NCBI GenBank assembly: GCA_019636755.1
Contig: JAHBWZ010000001.1
Coordinates: 124,001 to 188,000, forward strand
DNA: 64,000 nucleotides
Direction of reading: 5' to 3'
From: Phycisphaeraceae bacterium
GTDB lineage: Bacteria; Planctomycetota; Phycisphaerae; Phycisphaerales; SM1A02
Shown here piece by piece: positions 34,990-43,553 of the stretch. The stretch's first letter is position 1; each line of letters opens with the position of its first letter. The position numbers and the translations under genes are program-made. Under the pieces are notes generated by a model. It was given only the letters and a program-made list of their open reading frames with translations, ran no database searches and had not been told where the DNA came from.

Positions 34990-36090
34990 ATGGAGCCGCT
35001 CATCGTCCGGAGTCTCACGAAGCGGCGCCCCGGCGGCCTGGTCTGTCCGCAGGATGTCTCGTTCGAGGTCATGCCCGGCTCGCTGCTGGCGCTCATCGGT
35101 CCCTCGGGGTCCGGGAAGACGACCACGCTGCGCCTGATCGCCGGCCTGGAGCGTCCGACGGCAGGCTCCATCCGGTTCGGCGCGACCCCGATCGATCGCC
35201 TGGACCCTTCGGCACGCGACATCGCGCTCGTTCCGCAGGATGCGCCGCTGTATCCCCATCTCGATGTCCGCCGCAATCTCGCCTTCCCGCTCGAGGCGCG
35301 CGGCGTCCGACGCGCGGATGCCCTGCGGCGCGCGGACGACGCCGCGGAGCGCCTCGGACTGGCCGCGCTTCGCCACCGTCTCCCGGCCACGCTCTCCGGC
35401 GGAGAGAGGCAGCGCGTGGCGCTGGGCCGGGCGCTCGTGCGCCGCCCGCGGCTGCTGCTGCTGGACGAGCCCTTCGCGCATCTCGACCCGGCGCCGCGCC
35501 TCTCGATGCGCGCCGAACTCCGGCGGCTGCATGCCGACATCGGCTGCCCGGCGATCCTTGTCACGCACGACCATGACGAGGCGACGGCGCTCGCGGCCGC
35601 GCTCGCGGTCATGCGCGACGGCATGCTGCGGCAGACGGGACCGGTCGACGAGGTCCTCCACCGGCCCGCCGAACCCTTCGTCGCCTCGTTCGTCGGCGTT
35701 CCGCCGTTCAACATCATCCGCGGACAGGTCGTGGAGCCGTCCGCGGCCGGTCTCGCGCTCAGCGGCGCCGCCGGCTCCATTCATCTCCCGCTGGCGGATC
35801 GGCACCGCGGCCGCCTCGGGCACACGCTCACCGTCGCCATCCACCCCGACGACATCGTGCCCGCATCAGGCGATCCCGCCGCCTCCGTCGCCCGGATCTC
35901 CGCGGACGTCGCGTACATCGAGCGGCAGTCGCGCTCCGAACGACCGGTCCTCCGGCTCGCCGACGGGTCCCTGCTGCTCGCGGCGCCCGGACGCGCATCC
36001 GGGCGCGTGACCATGACGTTCTCCCCGGCACGCGCCCGCCTCTTCGTCGAGCCACCGGACGTCCGGTCGCTCGGCGCGGCGGATGCATGA
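34990..36090 (+). CDS. UgpC/MalK-type ABC transporter ATP-binding protein
   Basis: The 366-residue ATPase has Walker A GPSGSGKTTT, the signature LSGGERQRVALGRAL, Walker B LLLLDEPFAHLD, the switch histidine in LVTHDHDEA, and a C-terminal TOBE-like domain (about 250-360). This layout is that of UgpC/MalK ATPases, which power import of sugars and glycerol-3-phosphate. No permease or binding-protein gene is adjacent, so the ATPase probably serves a transporter encoded elsewhere. It follows the ThuA gene by 12 bases. Confidence 0.88.
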   Translation: MEPLIVRSLTKRRPGGLVCPQDVSFEVMPGSLLALIGPSGSGKTTTLRLIAGLERPTAGSIRFGATPIDRLDPSARDIALVPQDAPLYPHLDVRRNLAFPLEARGVRRADALRRADDAAERLGLAALRHRLPATLSGGERQRVALGRALVRRPRLLLLDEPFAHLDPAPRLSMRAELRRLHADIGCPAILVTHDHDEATALAAALAVMRDGMLRQTGPVDEVLHRPAEPFVASFVGVPPFNIIRGQVVEPSAAGLALSGAAGSIHLPLADRHRGRLGHTLTVAIHPDDIVPASGDPAASVARISADVAYIERQSRSERPVLRLADGSLLLAAPGRASGRVTMTFSPARARLFVEPPDVRSLGAADA

Positions 36091-36129
36091 CGCGTCGCGC
36101 ATCCGGGAGGACGGCGGCGTGCTTCCGGC

Positions 36130-36135
36130 TACAAT
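36130..36135 (+). promoter_or_regulatory. Putative -10 box (TACAAT) for the polyamine operon
   Basis: TACAAT ends 9 bases before the speA ATG at 36145. It is the closest match to the TATAAT consensus among the start-proximal boxes. Confidence 0.55.
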
Positions 36136-36144
36136 GGCCGCTTC

Positions 36145-38103
36145 ATGGCGACCCTCAGCACCCGAGATCCCCGAGCGGCCCTTGAACAGAAGTGGACGCT
36201 CGACGACGCAGCATCGCTCTACCAGGTGCCCTTCTGGGGCGCCGGCTACTTCACGCTCAACGGCGCGGGCCACGTGTGCGTGCGGCCGGGTGCCCGGGCT
36301 GGACACGAGATCGACCTCCACGAGGTGATCGAGGGCCTGCGGGAACGCGGCATCACCACGCCGGTCATCATCCGGTTCTCCGACATCCTGACCCACCGGC
36401 TCCGGGCGATCGCCGACGCGTTCTCCACCGCGATCGCGGAGAACGAGTACCGCAACCGCTACGTCGCGGTCTACCCGATCAAGGTCAACCAGCAGCGCCC
36501 CGTCGTCGAGGAGGTCTTTGCCTCGGGTCGCGATCTCGACTTCGGACTCGAGGTCGGCTCGAAGCCGGAACTCCTGGCGGTCATGGCACTCTCGGCCGGC
36601 GAGACCCGCCGGCTCATCGTCTGCAACGGCTTCAAGGACGATGCGTACATCGAAGCGGTCATCCTCGCCGCCAAGCTCGGACGCAACATCATCCCGGTCG
36701 TGGAGAACTTCGGCGAACTCAGGCTCATCCTGAAGTACGCCCGGCAGTATGACGTGCGTCCGAACATCGGCGTGCGCGTGAAGCTCTCCAGCCAGGGCGC
36801 GGGCCGATGGCGCGATTCTGCCGGCGCCAAGTCGAAGTTCGGACTCTTCGTGAATGAGGTCCTGGACGTTCTGCGCACGCTCAAGGAGGCGGGCATGGCG
36901 GACTGCCTCAAGCTCGTCCACTGTCACCCCGGGAGCCAGATCCAGGACATCCGGTACCTCAAGGACGCCATCGGCGAACTCGCGCACGTCTACTGCGAAC
37001 TGCACGAGATGGGCGCGGGCGTGGAGGCGATCGACGTCGGCGGCGGCCTGGGCGTGGATTACGACGGCAGCCGGACGAACTTCCCGTCGTCCATGAACTA
37101 CACGCTGCAGGAGTATGCGAGCGAGGTCGTCTACCGCATCGGGTCCGTGTGCAACGAGCGCGAGGTTCCGCACCCGCTCATCGTGAGCGAGTCCGGCCGC
37201 GCCATCGCCGCCTACCAGAGCGTGCTCGTGTTCAACGTGCTGGGCTCGACCGGACTCAACCGGTTCCGCCCCGTCCGCCGCGAGGACGTGGAGCGGGAGG
37301 ACCAGGAGACGCCTCAGCCGCTGCGTGACCTTCTCACCGCGTACGAGAGCGTTTCCGAACGCCGTCTCATCGAGTGTTTCCACGACGCCGTCCAGGCGCG
37401 TGAACAGGCGTTCAGCCTCTTCAACCTCGGTTACCTCAACCTCGAGCTGCGCGGCCTCGCCGAGCAGCTCTTCTGGGCCACCTGCGCCCGGATCCGCGAC
37501 ATCGCACGCGGGATGCAGCCGCCACCGGAGGAACTGGAGGACCTGGAACTCATCCTGAGCGAGACGTACTTCTGCAACTTCTCGGTCTTCCAGTCCATGC
37601 CCGACTCGTGGGCGATCGGCCACCTGTTTCCGATCATGCCGATCCACCGGCTGCTGGAACGCCCGACGGTCAAGGCCACGCTGGCCGACATCACCTGCGA
37701 CTCGGACGGGAAGATCGACCGCTTCGTGGACCAGCGGGACGTCCGCAAGACGATCGACCTTCACGAACTCCAGCCGGAGGACGAGTACTACCTCGGTGCC
37801 TTCCTCGTGGGTGCCTACCAGGAGACGCTCGGCGACCTCCACAATCTCTTCGGAGACACCCACGTCGTTCACCTGCGGCTGCACGACAAGGGCGGCTGGT
37901 GGATCGAGGAGATGGTGAAGGGCGACACGGCCCGCGAGGTGCTTTCATACGTCCAGTACGACGTCGAGAAGCTCTCGCAGCAGCTGGCCCGCGATGCGGA
38001 GACGGCCGTGCGCGACGGTCGCATGACGGTCGCGGAGAGCCGCGCCCTGCTGCGGTTCTACGAGGCGGAGCTCAACGGCTACACCTATCTGAACCCGGAC
38101 TGA
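36145..38103 (+). CDS. speA: Biosynthetic arginine decarboxylase
   Basis: This 652-residue PLP enzyme converts L-arginine to agmatine and carbon dioxide. The PLP-binding lysine is K113 (AVYPIKVNQQRPVVEE). Other family segments are GLEVGSKPELLAVMA, LVHCHPGSQIQDIRYLKD, EAIDVGGGLGVDYDGS and ISESGRA-like VSESGRAIAAY. The length matches SpeA (about 630-660), not ornithine or carboxynorspermidine decarboxylases. It opens an operon with speB 7 bases downstream and a deoxyhypusine-synthase-like gene after that, giving a route arginine to agmatine to putrescine and onward. Confidence 0.96.
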   Translation: MATLSTRDPRAALEQKWTLDDAASLYQVPFWGAGYFTLNGAGHVCVRPGARAGHEIDLHEVIEGLRERGITTPVIIRFSDILTHRLRAIADAFSTAIAENEYRNRYVAVYPIKVNQQRPVVEEVFASGRDLDFGLEVGSKPELLAVMALSAGETRRLIVCNGFKDDAYIEAVILAAKLGRNIIPVVENFGELRLILKYARQYDVRPNIGVRVKLSSQGAGRWRDSAGAKSKFGLFVNEVLDVLRTLKEAGMADCLKLVHCHPGSQIQDIRYLKDAIGELAHVYCELHEMGAGVEAIDVGGGLGVDYDGSRTNFPSSMNYTLQEYASEVVYRIGSVCNEREVPHPLIVSESGRAIAAYQSVLVFNVLGSTGLNRFRPVRREDVEREDQETPQPLRDLLTAYESVSERRLIECFHDAVQAREQAFSLFNLGYLNLELRGLAEQLFWATCARIRDIARGMQPPPEELEDLELILSETYFCNFSVFQSMPDSWAIGHLFPIMPIHRLLERPTVKATLADITCDSDGKIDRFVDQRDVRKTIDLHELQPEDEYYLGAFLVGAYQETLGDLHNLFGDTHVVHLRLHDKGGWWIEEMVKGDTAREVLSYVQYDVEKLSQQLARDAETAVRDGRMTVAESRALLRFYEAELNGYTYLNPD

Positions 38104-38110
38104 GCACGTC

Positions 38111-39001
38111 ATGCCCGCCGCGATCTCGACCGCCGTCTTCCTCGATCTCCCGCCGCACCAGTGCGATCCCCGCACGGCGGCGGCGATCGTCGTGCCGGTC
38201 CCGTACGACGGGACCAGCAGCTGGATGAAGGGCGCCGACCGCGGCCCGGCGGCGATCATCGACGCGTCGGCGACCGTGGAGTTCCTCGACCTGCCGACCG
38301 GCCGCACGGCCTGCGACGCGGGCATCGCGACGCTTCCGGCGCTCGACGTGGCCGGCCTCGCGCCCGAGGAAATGACGCGGATCGTGCACCGCGCCGTGGA
38401 CGGCGTGCTTGCCGAGGGTCGGCTCCCGATCGTGCTCGGCGGCGAACATTCGGTCACGATCGGCGCCGTGGACGCGGCACGCGACCACTTCCCCGCGCTC
38501 AGCGTGCTCCAGGTCGACGCGCACGCCGACACGCGCGAGTCCTATCTCGGCTCCACGCACAACCATGCCTGCGTCATGGCCCGGGCGCGGGAACGCTGCC
38601 CGATCGTGCAGGTCGGCATCCGCGCGGTCGATGCCTCGGAACTCGCGGGCCTGGCGCGGAACCGCGTCTTCTTCGCACACGAGATCGCCGCGTCTCCGGA
38701 TCGCGCCTGGATGGACCGGGTGGTCGACCTGCTGACCGATGACGTCTACCTCACGGTCGACCTGGACGGGTTCGATCCCTCGATCCTCCCGGCCACCGGG
38801 ACGCCGGAGCCCGGCGGGCTTTCGTGGTACGAGGTCAACGAACTCGTCCGGCGCGTGGCCGCCCGGCGGCGCATCGTCGGATTCGATGTCGTCGAACTTC
38901 TCCCGATGGAGGGGCATCACGCCAGCGCGTTCACCGCGGCGAAGCTCGTCTACCGGATTCTCAGCGAGATCCTCGCCGCCCGCGCCCGCGCCGGCGCCTG
39001 A
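38111..39001 (+). CDS. speB: Agmatinase
   Basis: The 296-residue ureohydrolase has the dinuclear manganese ligands in three motifs: GGEHS (H113), DAHADTR (D136, H138, D140) and DLDGFDP (D217, D219). It would hydrolyse agmatine from SpeA to putrescine and urea. Arginase and guanidinobutyrase share the fold; placement directly after speA makes agmatinase the best call. The gap to the next gene is 28 bases. Confidence 0.92.
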   Translation: MPAAISTAVFLDLPPHQCDPRTAAAIVVPVPYDGTSSWMKGADRGPAAIIDASATVEFLDLPTGRTACDAGIATLPALDVAGLAPEEMTRIVHRAVDGVLAEGRLPIVLGGEHSVTIGAVDAARDHFPALSVLQVDAHADTRESYLGSTHNHACVMARARERCPIVQVGIRAVDASELAGLARNRVFFAHEIAASPDRAWMDRVVDLLTDDVYLTVDLDGFDPSILPATGTPEPGGLSWYEVNELVRRVAARRRIVGFDVVELLPMEGHHASAFTAAKLVYRILSEILAARARAGA

Positions 39002-39029
39002 ACCGTCCACGCACGCCCGAGGCTTCACC

Positions 39030-40097
39030 ATGACTGAACACGGCCCCGTCCGCGCGTTCATGCGCCACCACTACCGGCACTTCAATGCCGCGGCCCTCGT
39101 CGATGCCGCGGAGGCGTACGAAGCGCACGTCTCGAGCGGTGGCCACATGCTCGTGACGCTCGCCGGTGCGATGAGTACGGCGGAACTGGGCCTTTCGCTC
39201 GCCGAGATGATCCGCCGCGACAAGGTGCACGCGATCTGCTGCACCGGCGCGAACCTGGAGGAGGACATCTTCAACCTGGTGGCGCATGACCATTACTGCC
39301 GGATCCCGAACTGGCGGAACCTGACGCCGGAGGCGGAGAAGGACCTGGAGCGGCGCGGGCTCAACCGCGTCACCGACACCTGCATTCCCGAGGGCGAGGC
39401 GTTCCGCGCCATCGAGGACCGGATTCTCGCGATCTGGCAGGAGGCCGACCGGGCGGGCGAGCGCCTCTTTCCGCACGAGTTCATGTATCGCCTGCTGGAG
39501 CGCGGCCTGACCGAGGACCAGTACCAGATCGAGCCGCGGAACTCGTGGCTCATGGCGGCGTACGAACGCAACCTGCCGATCTTCGTGCCCGGCTGGGAGG
39601 ACTCGACGCTGGGAAACATCTTCGTCTCCCACGTCCTCCAGGGCGACATCTCGGGCTGCCACGTCATGCGCGGCGGCCTGGAGTACATGCACGCGCTCGC
39701 CAACTGGTACGTCCGGACGACGATGGGCGCCGACGTGGCGGAACTGCCGGAGGTGGAGGGCGAGGACGATCACGCGGAGACGGTCCACATGCGGGCCATC
39801 CCCGCGGAACGTGCCCTGCGGACGATCGGCTTCTTCCAGATCGGCGGCGGGATCGCCGGCGACTTCCCGATCTGCGTCGTCCCGATGATCCACCAGGACC
39901 TCCGGCGCGCCTGTCCCTACTGGGGCTACTTCTGCCAGATCAGTGACTCCACGACCAGTTACGGTTCCTACTCCGGCGCGATTCCCACCGAGAAGATCAC
40001 CTGGGGCAAACTGGACGTGCACACACCGATGTTCGTGATCGAGTCCGACGCGACGATCGTGGCGCCGCTGGTCTTTGCCTGGGTGCTGCGCTGGTAG
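39030..40097 (+). CDS. Deoxyhypusine synthase-like protein (probable homospermidine/spermidine-forming enzyme)
   Basis: The 355-residue protein is a full-length deoxyhypusine synthase relative. NAD-binding segments (TLAGAMSTAELG, CCTGANLEEDIFN, ICCTGA) are present, and the catalytic lysine is K327 in TWGK, equivalent to the active-site lysine of the human enzyme (SWGK). Bacteria lack the eIF5A substrate, and bacterial relatives have been shown to make polyamines, for example homospermidine from two putrescines. As third gene after speA and speB it most likely uses their putrescine. Whether the product is homospermidine, spermidine or another polyamine cannot be told from sequence alone. The gene ends before a GC-rich hairpin. 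Confidence 0.85.
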   Translation: MTEHGPVRAFMRHHYRHFNAAALVDAAEAYEAHVSSGGHMLVTLAGAMSTAELGLSLAEMIRRDKVHAICCTGANLEEDIFNLVAHDHYCRIPNWRNLTPEAEKDLERRGLNRVTDTCIPEGEAFRAIEDRILAIWQEADRAGERLFPHEFMYRLLERGLTEDQYQIEPRNSWLMAAYERNLPIFVPGWEDSTLGNIFVSHVLQGDISGCHVMRGGLEYMHALANWYVRTTMGADVAELPEVEGEDDHAETVHMRAIPAERALRTIGFFQIGGGIAGDFPICVVPMIHQDLRRACPYWGYFCQISDSTTSYGSYSGAIPTEKITWGKLDVHTPMFVIESDATIVAPLVFAWVLRW

Positions 40098-40107
40098 ACA
40101 CGGCATG

Positions 40108-40136
40108 CCGCGGCGCCGGCGCACGCGCCGCCGCGG
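40108..40136. terminator. GC-rich hairpin between convergent polyamine and ebo operons
   Basis: CCGCGG pairs with CCGCGG, continuing into CGGCG with CGCCG around a CACG loop, with a small bulge. It lies between two convergent units and could stop both. There is no T-run. Confidence 0.4.
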
Positions 40137-40174
40137 CGGCGCCGGATGGATCCCCGCGCACGCGTCCGACCGGC

Positions 40175-41053
40175 TCACGACCCCGGGATCCGCCGATGCA
40201 GCAGCCGCATCGCGCCGAAGCAGGCGATCGCCGCCGCCCCCTCCGCCCACGCGCCGAAGCGCAGGAGCATCCATGCGTCGCCCAGCGAGAACACGGCGAT
40301 CATGGTCATGACGTGGATCGGCCGGGCATGGTGCACCGCGCGGAGGCGCGCCGCGGTGACGTGCAGCACGAGCGTCATGGCCAGCGCACACGCGATCGCC
40401 GCCGGGCCGGGGGCGGGGCCGGGCAGGGCGCCCCCGGCGAGCAGCCAGAGCGGCAGGAGCGCCGCCCGCCGTGCCCCGCGCCCGCCCGCGGCGGCATGCT
40501 CGCGCTGCGCCAGTCCCGTCACCTGCCACGTATACCCGCCGACCAGCAGGGCCCAGCCCAGGAGCGCCGGCGAAGCCGCCGTGCCGCCCGTCGCCGCCCC
40601 GGCCAGCAGCACGAGCATCGCGCGACACCCGCCCATCACGATCCGCGCCGCGCCGGACCGGCGCGGCATGAGGTCATAGAGCACGACCGCGCCGCCGAGT
40701 CCCAGCGCCCATGGCCAGGCGCCCGGACCGGCGAGCGCGGCCGCGAGACTCCCGAGGACGATCGCCGCGATCGCGACGGCGCGCGCCCGCACCGGATCGA
40801 GCGCGCCCGCGACCAGCGGTCGATCCGACAGCCCGTCGGCTCGGTCCGCGTCCACGTCCACCACGTCGTTCAGCATCATCCCGCCGGTGTAGATCAGCGT
40901 GGCGCCGACCAGGACGGACAGGATCGCGCCCGGCGGCGCCCATGCCGCGCCCGGCGCCGACCCGAGGACGGCGCCGGCCAGGACGTTCGTCCAGACCGAC
41001 GGAACGTTGCTCGCGCGGGCGAGGCGGATCCATGCCCGGACGGCCGCGGTCAC
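40175..41053 (-). CDS. eboC: EboC, UbiA-family prenyltransferase
   Basis: The 292-residue integral membrane protein has about eight hydrophobic helices and the aspartate-rich motif N62-D63-VV-D66-V-D68-A-D70 typical of UbiA prenyltransferases. It follows eboE with a GTGA overlap (GTG start at 41053, GGAG 10 bases upstream). With EboD and EboE it matches the ebo cluster, in which EboC is the UbiA-type member. The prenyl acceptor is unknown. Chlorophyll or menaquinone prenyltransferase is the alternative reading, but the neighbours argue for EboC. Confidence 0.85.
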   Translation of the reverse strand: MTAAVRAWIRLARASNVPSVWTNVLAGAVLGSAPGAAWAPPGAILSVLVGATLIYTGGMMLNDVVDVDADRADGLSDRPLVAGALDPVRARAVAIAAIVLGSLAAALAGPGAWPWALGLGGAVVLYDLMPRRSGAARIVMGGCRAMLVLLAGAATGGTAASPALLGWALLVGGYTWQVTGLAQREHAAAGGRGARRAALLPLWLLAGGALPGPAPGPAAIACALAMTLVLHVTAARLRAVHHARPIHVMTMIAVFSLGDAWMLLRFGAWAEGAAAIACFGAMRLLHRRIPGS

Positions 41054-42309
41054 GGCGCGGTCACTCCGGTCGCGCCGTCCCCCGCCGCGAGCGCGGAAGC
41101 CCAGTCCAGTTCGCGGCGGACGAGGGCCGCGAGCGCGGCGGGATCGGGCGGCGACTTCGCCTCCCCCGCCGTCCCCCGCATCTCCGGCAGCACGGACCAC
41201 GCATACGTCTCGATCTCCAGGAGCGGCGGGTCCGGCAGCACTCGCGCGGCGCCGAGCGCTTCCGCGATCGTCGCCCGCGTCGTCGGCAGCCCCGCGGCGA
41301 CCTCGAGATGGATCGGGACGTGAAAGTGCACGCGGACCGATTCCTCGAGGCCGCCGGCATCCGGCAGGGCCGCCACCGCAGGCTCGCGCGACAGCGCTGC
41401 GAGCGCCGCCGGCAGGTCATCATGAAAGGTCACGGTGCCATCAGCGCGCCGCCACGACGCCTGGTGCAGCCAGCGCGGCTCGGCGAGGGCGGACAGCGCC
41501 TCGATCGCCGCGGCCCGCGCGGCGGGATCGCCGGCCGGCAGGCGCGCCTCCGGTGCACTGGAGATCTGGATCCGACCGACGCGGATCCCGGCCCGCGCAT
41601 AGGCCGACAGGCACGCGGCCTGTGCATCGAACATCACCGCGGCGTGACAGACGTCATGGCAGACCCCCACGTGCCGCCGGATCCGCGCCTCGTCCTCCGA
41701 TGACTGGCCGCGCAGCAGGAACGCCTCGAAGAACCGCACGACATCGGCCGGGCGGTCGAGGACGCATCCGGGCTCGGGTTCCAGGTCCAGGTGCAGGAAG
41801 CGACCATGTCCCGCCTCCAGTTCCGCGAGGAACGGGACGAGCGACCGGATGGCCGCGCCCGCGCGCTCCAGGCCCGCCTGTCCGTACCCGGCGCGCCACG
41901 CGATGGGGAGCGTCGAGATCGATCCCCGACCGCCGTCCGGCACGAGCGCGGCCGCGATCCGGACGAGGTCCCGCGTGAACGCCGCCCGCGGCGGAAGCGA
42001 CCAGTCCGGCGCGTAGACACGATGCTTCACGACGGGCGCGTGAAACGCGTCGAACGGGAAGCCGTTGAGCAGTCGCACGCGGACGTGCCGTTCCGCCAGC
42101 CAGTCGGCCAGCGTGCGGGCACGGTCCGGGTCCGCGACGGTCCGCGCGGCGCGCCACGGGAGCCAGAGACCGAGCGGCATCGCGCCGTCGTCCGCCAGCC
42201 ACCGCGCCGACCCGGGACACGCGCGCAGCGCCGCGGCGAAGGACTCGGCACCGGGCAGGATCCCGCGCAGGTCGTCGCCATCCAGCACGTTCGTGCAGTA
42301 GGCGATCAC
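41050..42309 (-). CDS. eboE: EboE, TIM-barrel metabolite traffic protein
   Basis: The 419-residue protein has a xylose-isomerase-like TIM-barrel pattern and the EboE-type opening IAYCTNVLDGDDLRGILPG. Later segments such as FLHLDLEPEPGCVLDR, HVGVCHDVCHAAVMFD, GRIQISSAPEARLP, and VHFHVPIHLE carry conserved His, Glu and Asp that could bind metal. The GTG at 42309 overlaps the eboD stop (GTGA), as does the junction with eboC. The family is known from the cyanobacterial ebo cluster connected with scytonemin precursor export, and from related clusters in many bacteria. The chemical reaction is not established. Confidence 0.85.
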   Translation of the reverse strand: MIAYCTNVLDGDDLRGILPGAESFAAALRACPGSARWLADDGAMPLGLWLPWRAARTVADPDRARTLADWLAERHVRVRLLNGFPFDAFHAPVVKHRVYAPDWSLPPRAAFTRDLVRIAAALVPDGGRGSISTLPIAWRAGYGQAGLERAGAAIRSLVPFLAELEAGHGRFLHLDLEPEPGCVLDRPADVVRFFEAFLLRGQSSEDEARIRRHVGVCHDVCHAAVMFDAQAACLSAYARAGIRVGRIQISSAPEARLPAGDPAARAAAIEALSALAEPRWLHQASWRRADGTVTFHDDLPAALAALSREPAVAALPDAGGLEESVRVHFHVPIHLEVAAGLPTTRATIAEALGAARVLPDPPLLEIETYAWSVLPEMRGTAGEAKSPPDPAALAALVRRELDWASALAAGDGATGVTAP

Positions 42310-43526
42310 CGCCGCGTGCCCGTGGCGTGGCGGGCACACGCGGCGGCGGCGGCGCGGAGCAGGCCCGGATCGAGCGCATGGATGTCGACCGGGCAGCCGA
42401 TGGCGGTGAGCATCGTGAGCGTGAGTTCGCCGCCCAGGTGCTCACGGAACTCCTCCACGCCCTCGATGAGCCCGTCCGCGTCATCGAGGACCGCATGCCA
42501 TGCCGGAAGCCCGAGCGCCGTCAGCGTGGCGATGACTCGATCGGCGACGTCCGCGGCGAGCATGCCGGCACAGACGGCATACATGCAGTCGAGCGCCAGG
42601 CCGATCGCCACCGCCTCTCCGTGCCTGACGGCGTGCCGTGTCAGCATCTCGATGCGATGCGCCGACCAGTGACCGAAGTCGAGCGGGCGTGCGGACCGCC
42701 GCTCGAACGGGTCGCCGCCGGTGATGATGTGCGCCAGGTGGAGCCGGGCGGACCGGTCGATGACGGGGACCGCGGCGGTCATGTCGCGGGCGCGGATGGC
42801 CGGCGCCGCCGACTCGATCTGCTCGAAGTACGACGCGTCCTTGAGCAGCGCGACCTTGACCGCCTCGCTGAACCCTGCCCGCCAGTCGGCATCGGGCAGC
42901 GTGTGCAGGAGCGTCGGATCGTTGACGACCGCCCACGGCGGATCGAAGACGCCCAGCAGGTTCTTCTTCCCGCGCCAGTTCACGCCGTTCTTCACACCGA
43001 CGCCGGCGTCGTCCTGCGCGAGCGTGGTGGACGGCACGCGGATCAGCCGCACGCCGCGATGGACGAGCGACGCGGCCATGCCGGCCGCGTCGAGCACGGC
43101 ACCGCCGCCCACCGCCAGCACGAACGACTGCCGGCAGATGTGACCGGCGTCGATCGCACCCGCGATGTTCAGGACCGTGCCGAGCCCGTCCTTCGCCGCC
43201 TCACCGCCGGGCACGACCAACGGGGCTGCGACCAGCCGCATCTCCGCCTCGTGCGCGGCCGCGTACCGCTCGATCCGTCCGGCGAGGTCGGGCTGTGCCG
43301 CCGCCAGGCCGCCGTCGATGATCGCCAGCACGCGCGACGGCCCGCGCGCCGCGCTGTCCGATCCCTCCGAGCAGAGCGCCGCGATCGTGCCTTCACGCGG
43401 ATCGAAGCACCGCTCGACCGTCCGCAGGCGGTGGAGGAAGCGCACGACGAGGCCGGCATCCACCCGCTCGGGCGCGGGACCGCCGCCGGTCTTTGCCTGT
43501 GCGTCATCACAGCTGTGTCCCGTCAT
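42306..43526 (-). CDS. eboD: EboD, 3-dehydroquinate synthase-like sugar phosphate cyclase
   Basis: The 406-residue protein has the NAD-binding AVGGGAVLDAAGMAASLVHRG, the cyclase core STTLAQDDAGVGVKNGVNW, the metal ligands in FSEAVKVALLKD, LDFGHWSAHRIE and RHGEAVAIGL. It is longer than AroB and contains the KNGVNWRGKKNLLGVF segment found in EboD-type cyclases. It would cyclise a phosphorylated sugar, identity unknown. It is the first of three ebo genes and starts 27 bases after the RND pump stop, so it probably shares a transcript with typA and the pump. EboA and EboB are not nearby. Confidence 0.87.
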   Translation of the reverse strand: MTGHSCDDAQAKTGGGPAPERVDAGLVVRFLHRLRTVERCFDPREGTIAALCSEGSDSAARGPSRVLAIIDGGLAAAQPDLAGRIERYAAAHEAEMRLVAAPLVVPGGEAAKDGLGTVLNIAGAIDAGHICRQSFVLAVGGGAVLDAAGMAASLVHRGVRLIRVPSTTLAQDDAGVGVKNGVNWRGKKNLLGVFDPPWAVVNDPTLLHTLPDADWRAGFSEAVKVALLKDASYFEQIESAAPAIRARDMTAAVPVIDRSARLHLAHIITGGDPFERRSARPLDFGHWSAHRIEMLTRHAVRHGEAVAIGLALDCMYAVCAGMLAADVADRVIATLTALGLPAWHAVLDDADGLIEGVEEFREHLGGELTLTMLTAIGCPVDIHALDPGLLRAAAAACARHATGTRR

Positions 43527-43553
43527 CGCGTGGCCGGCCCGTCCTCTCCTGCG

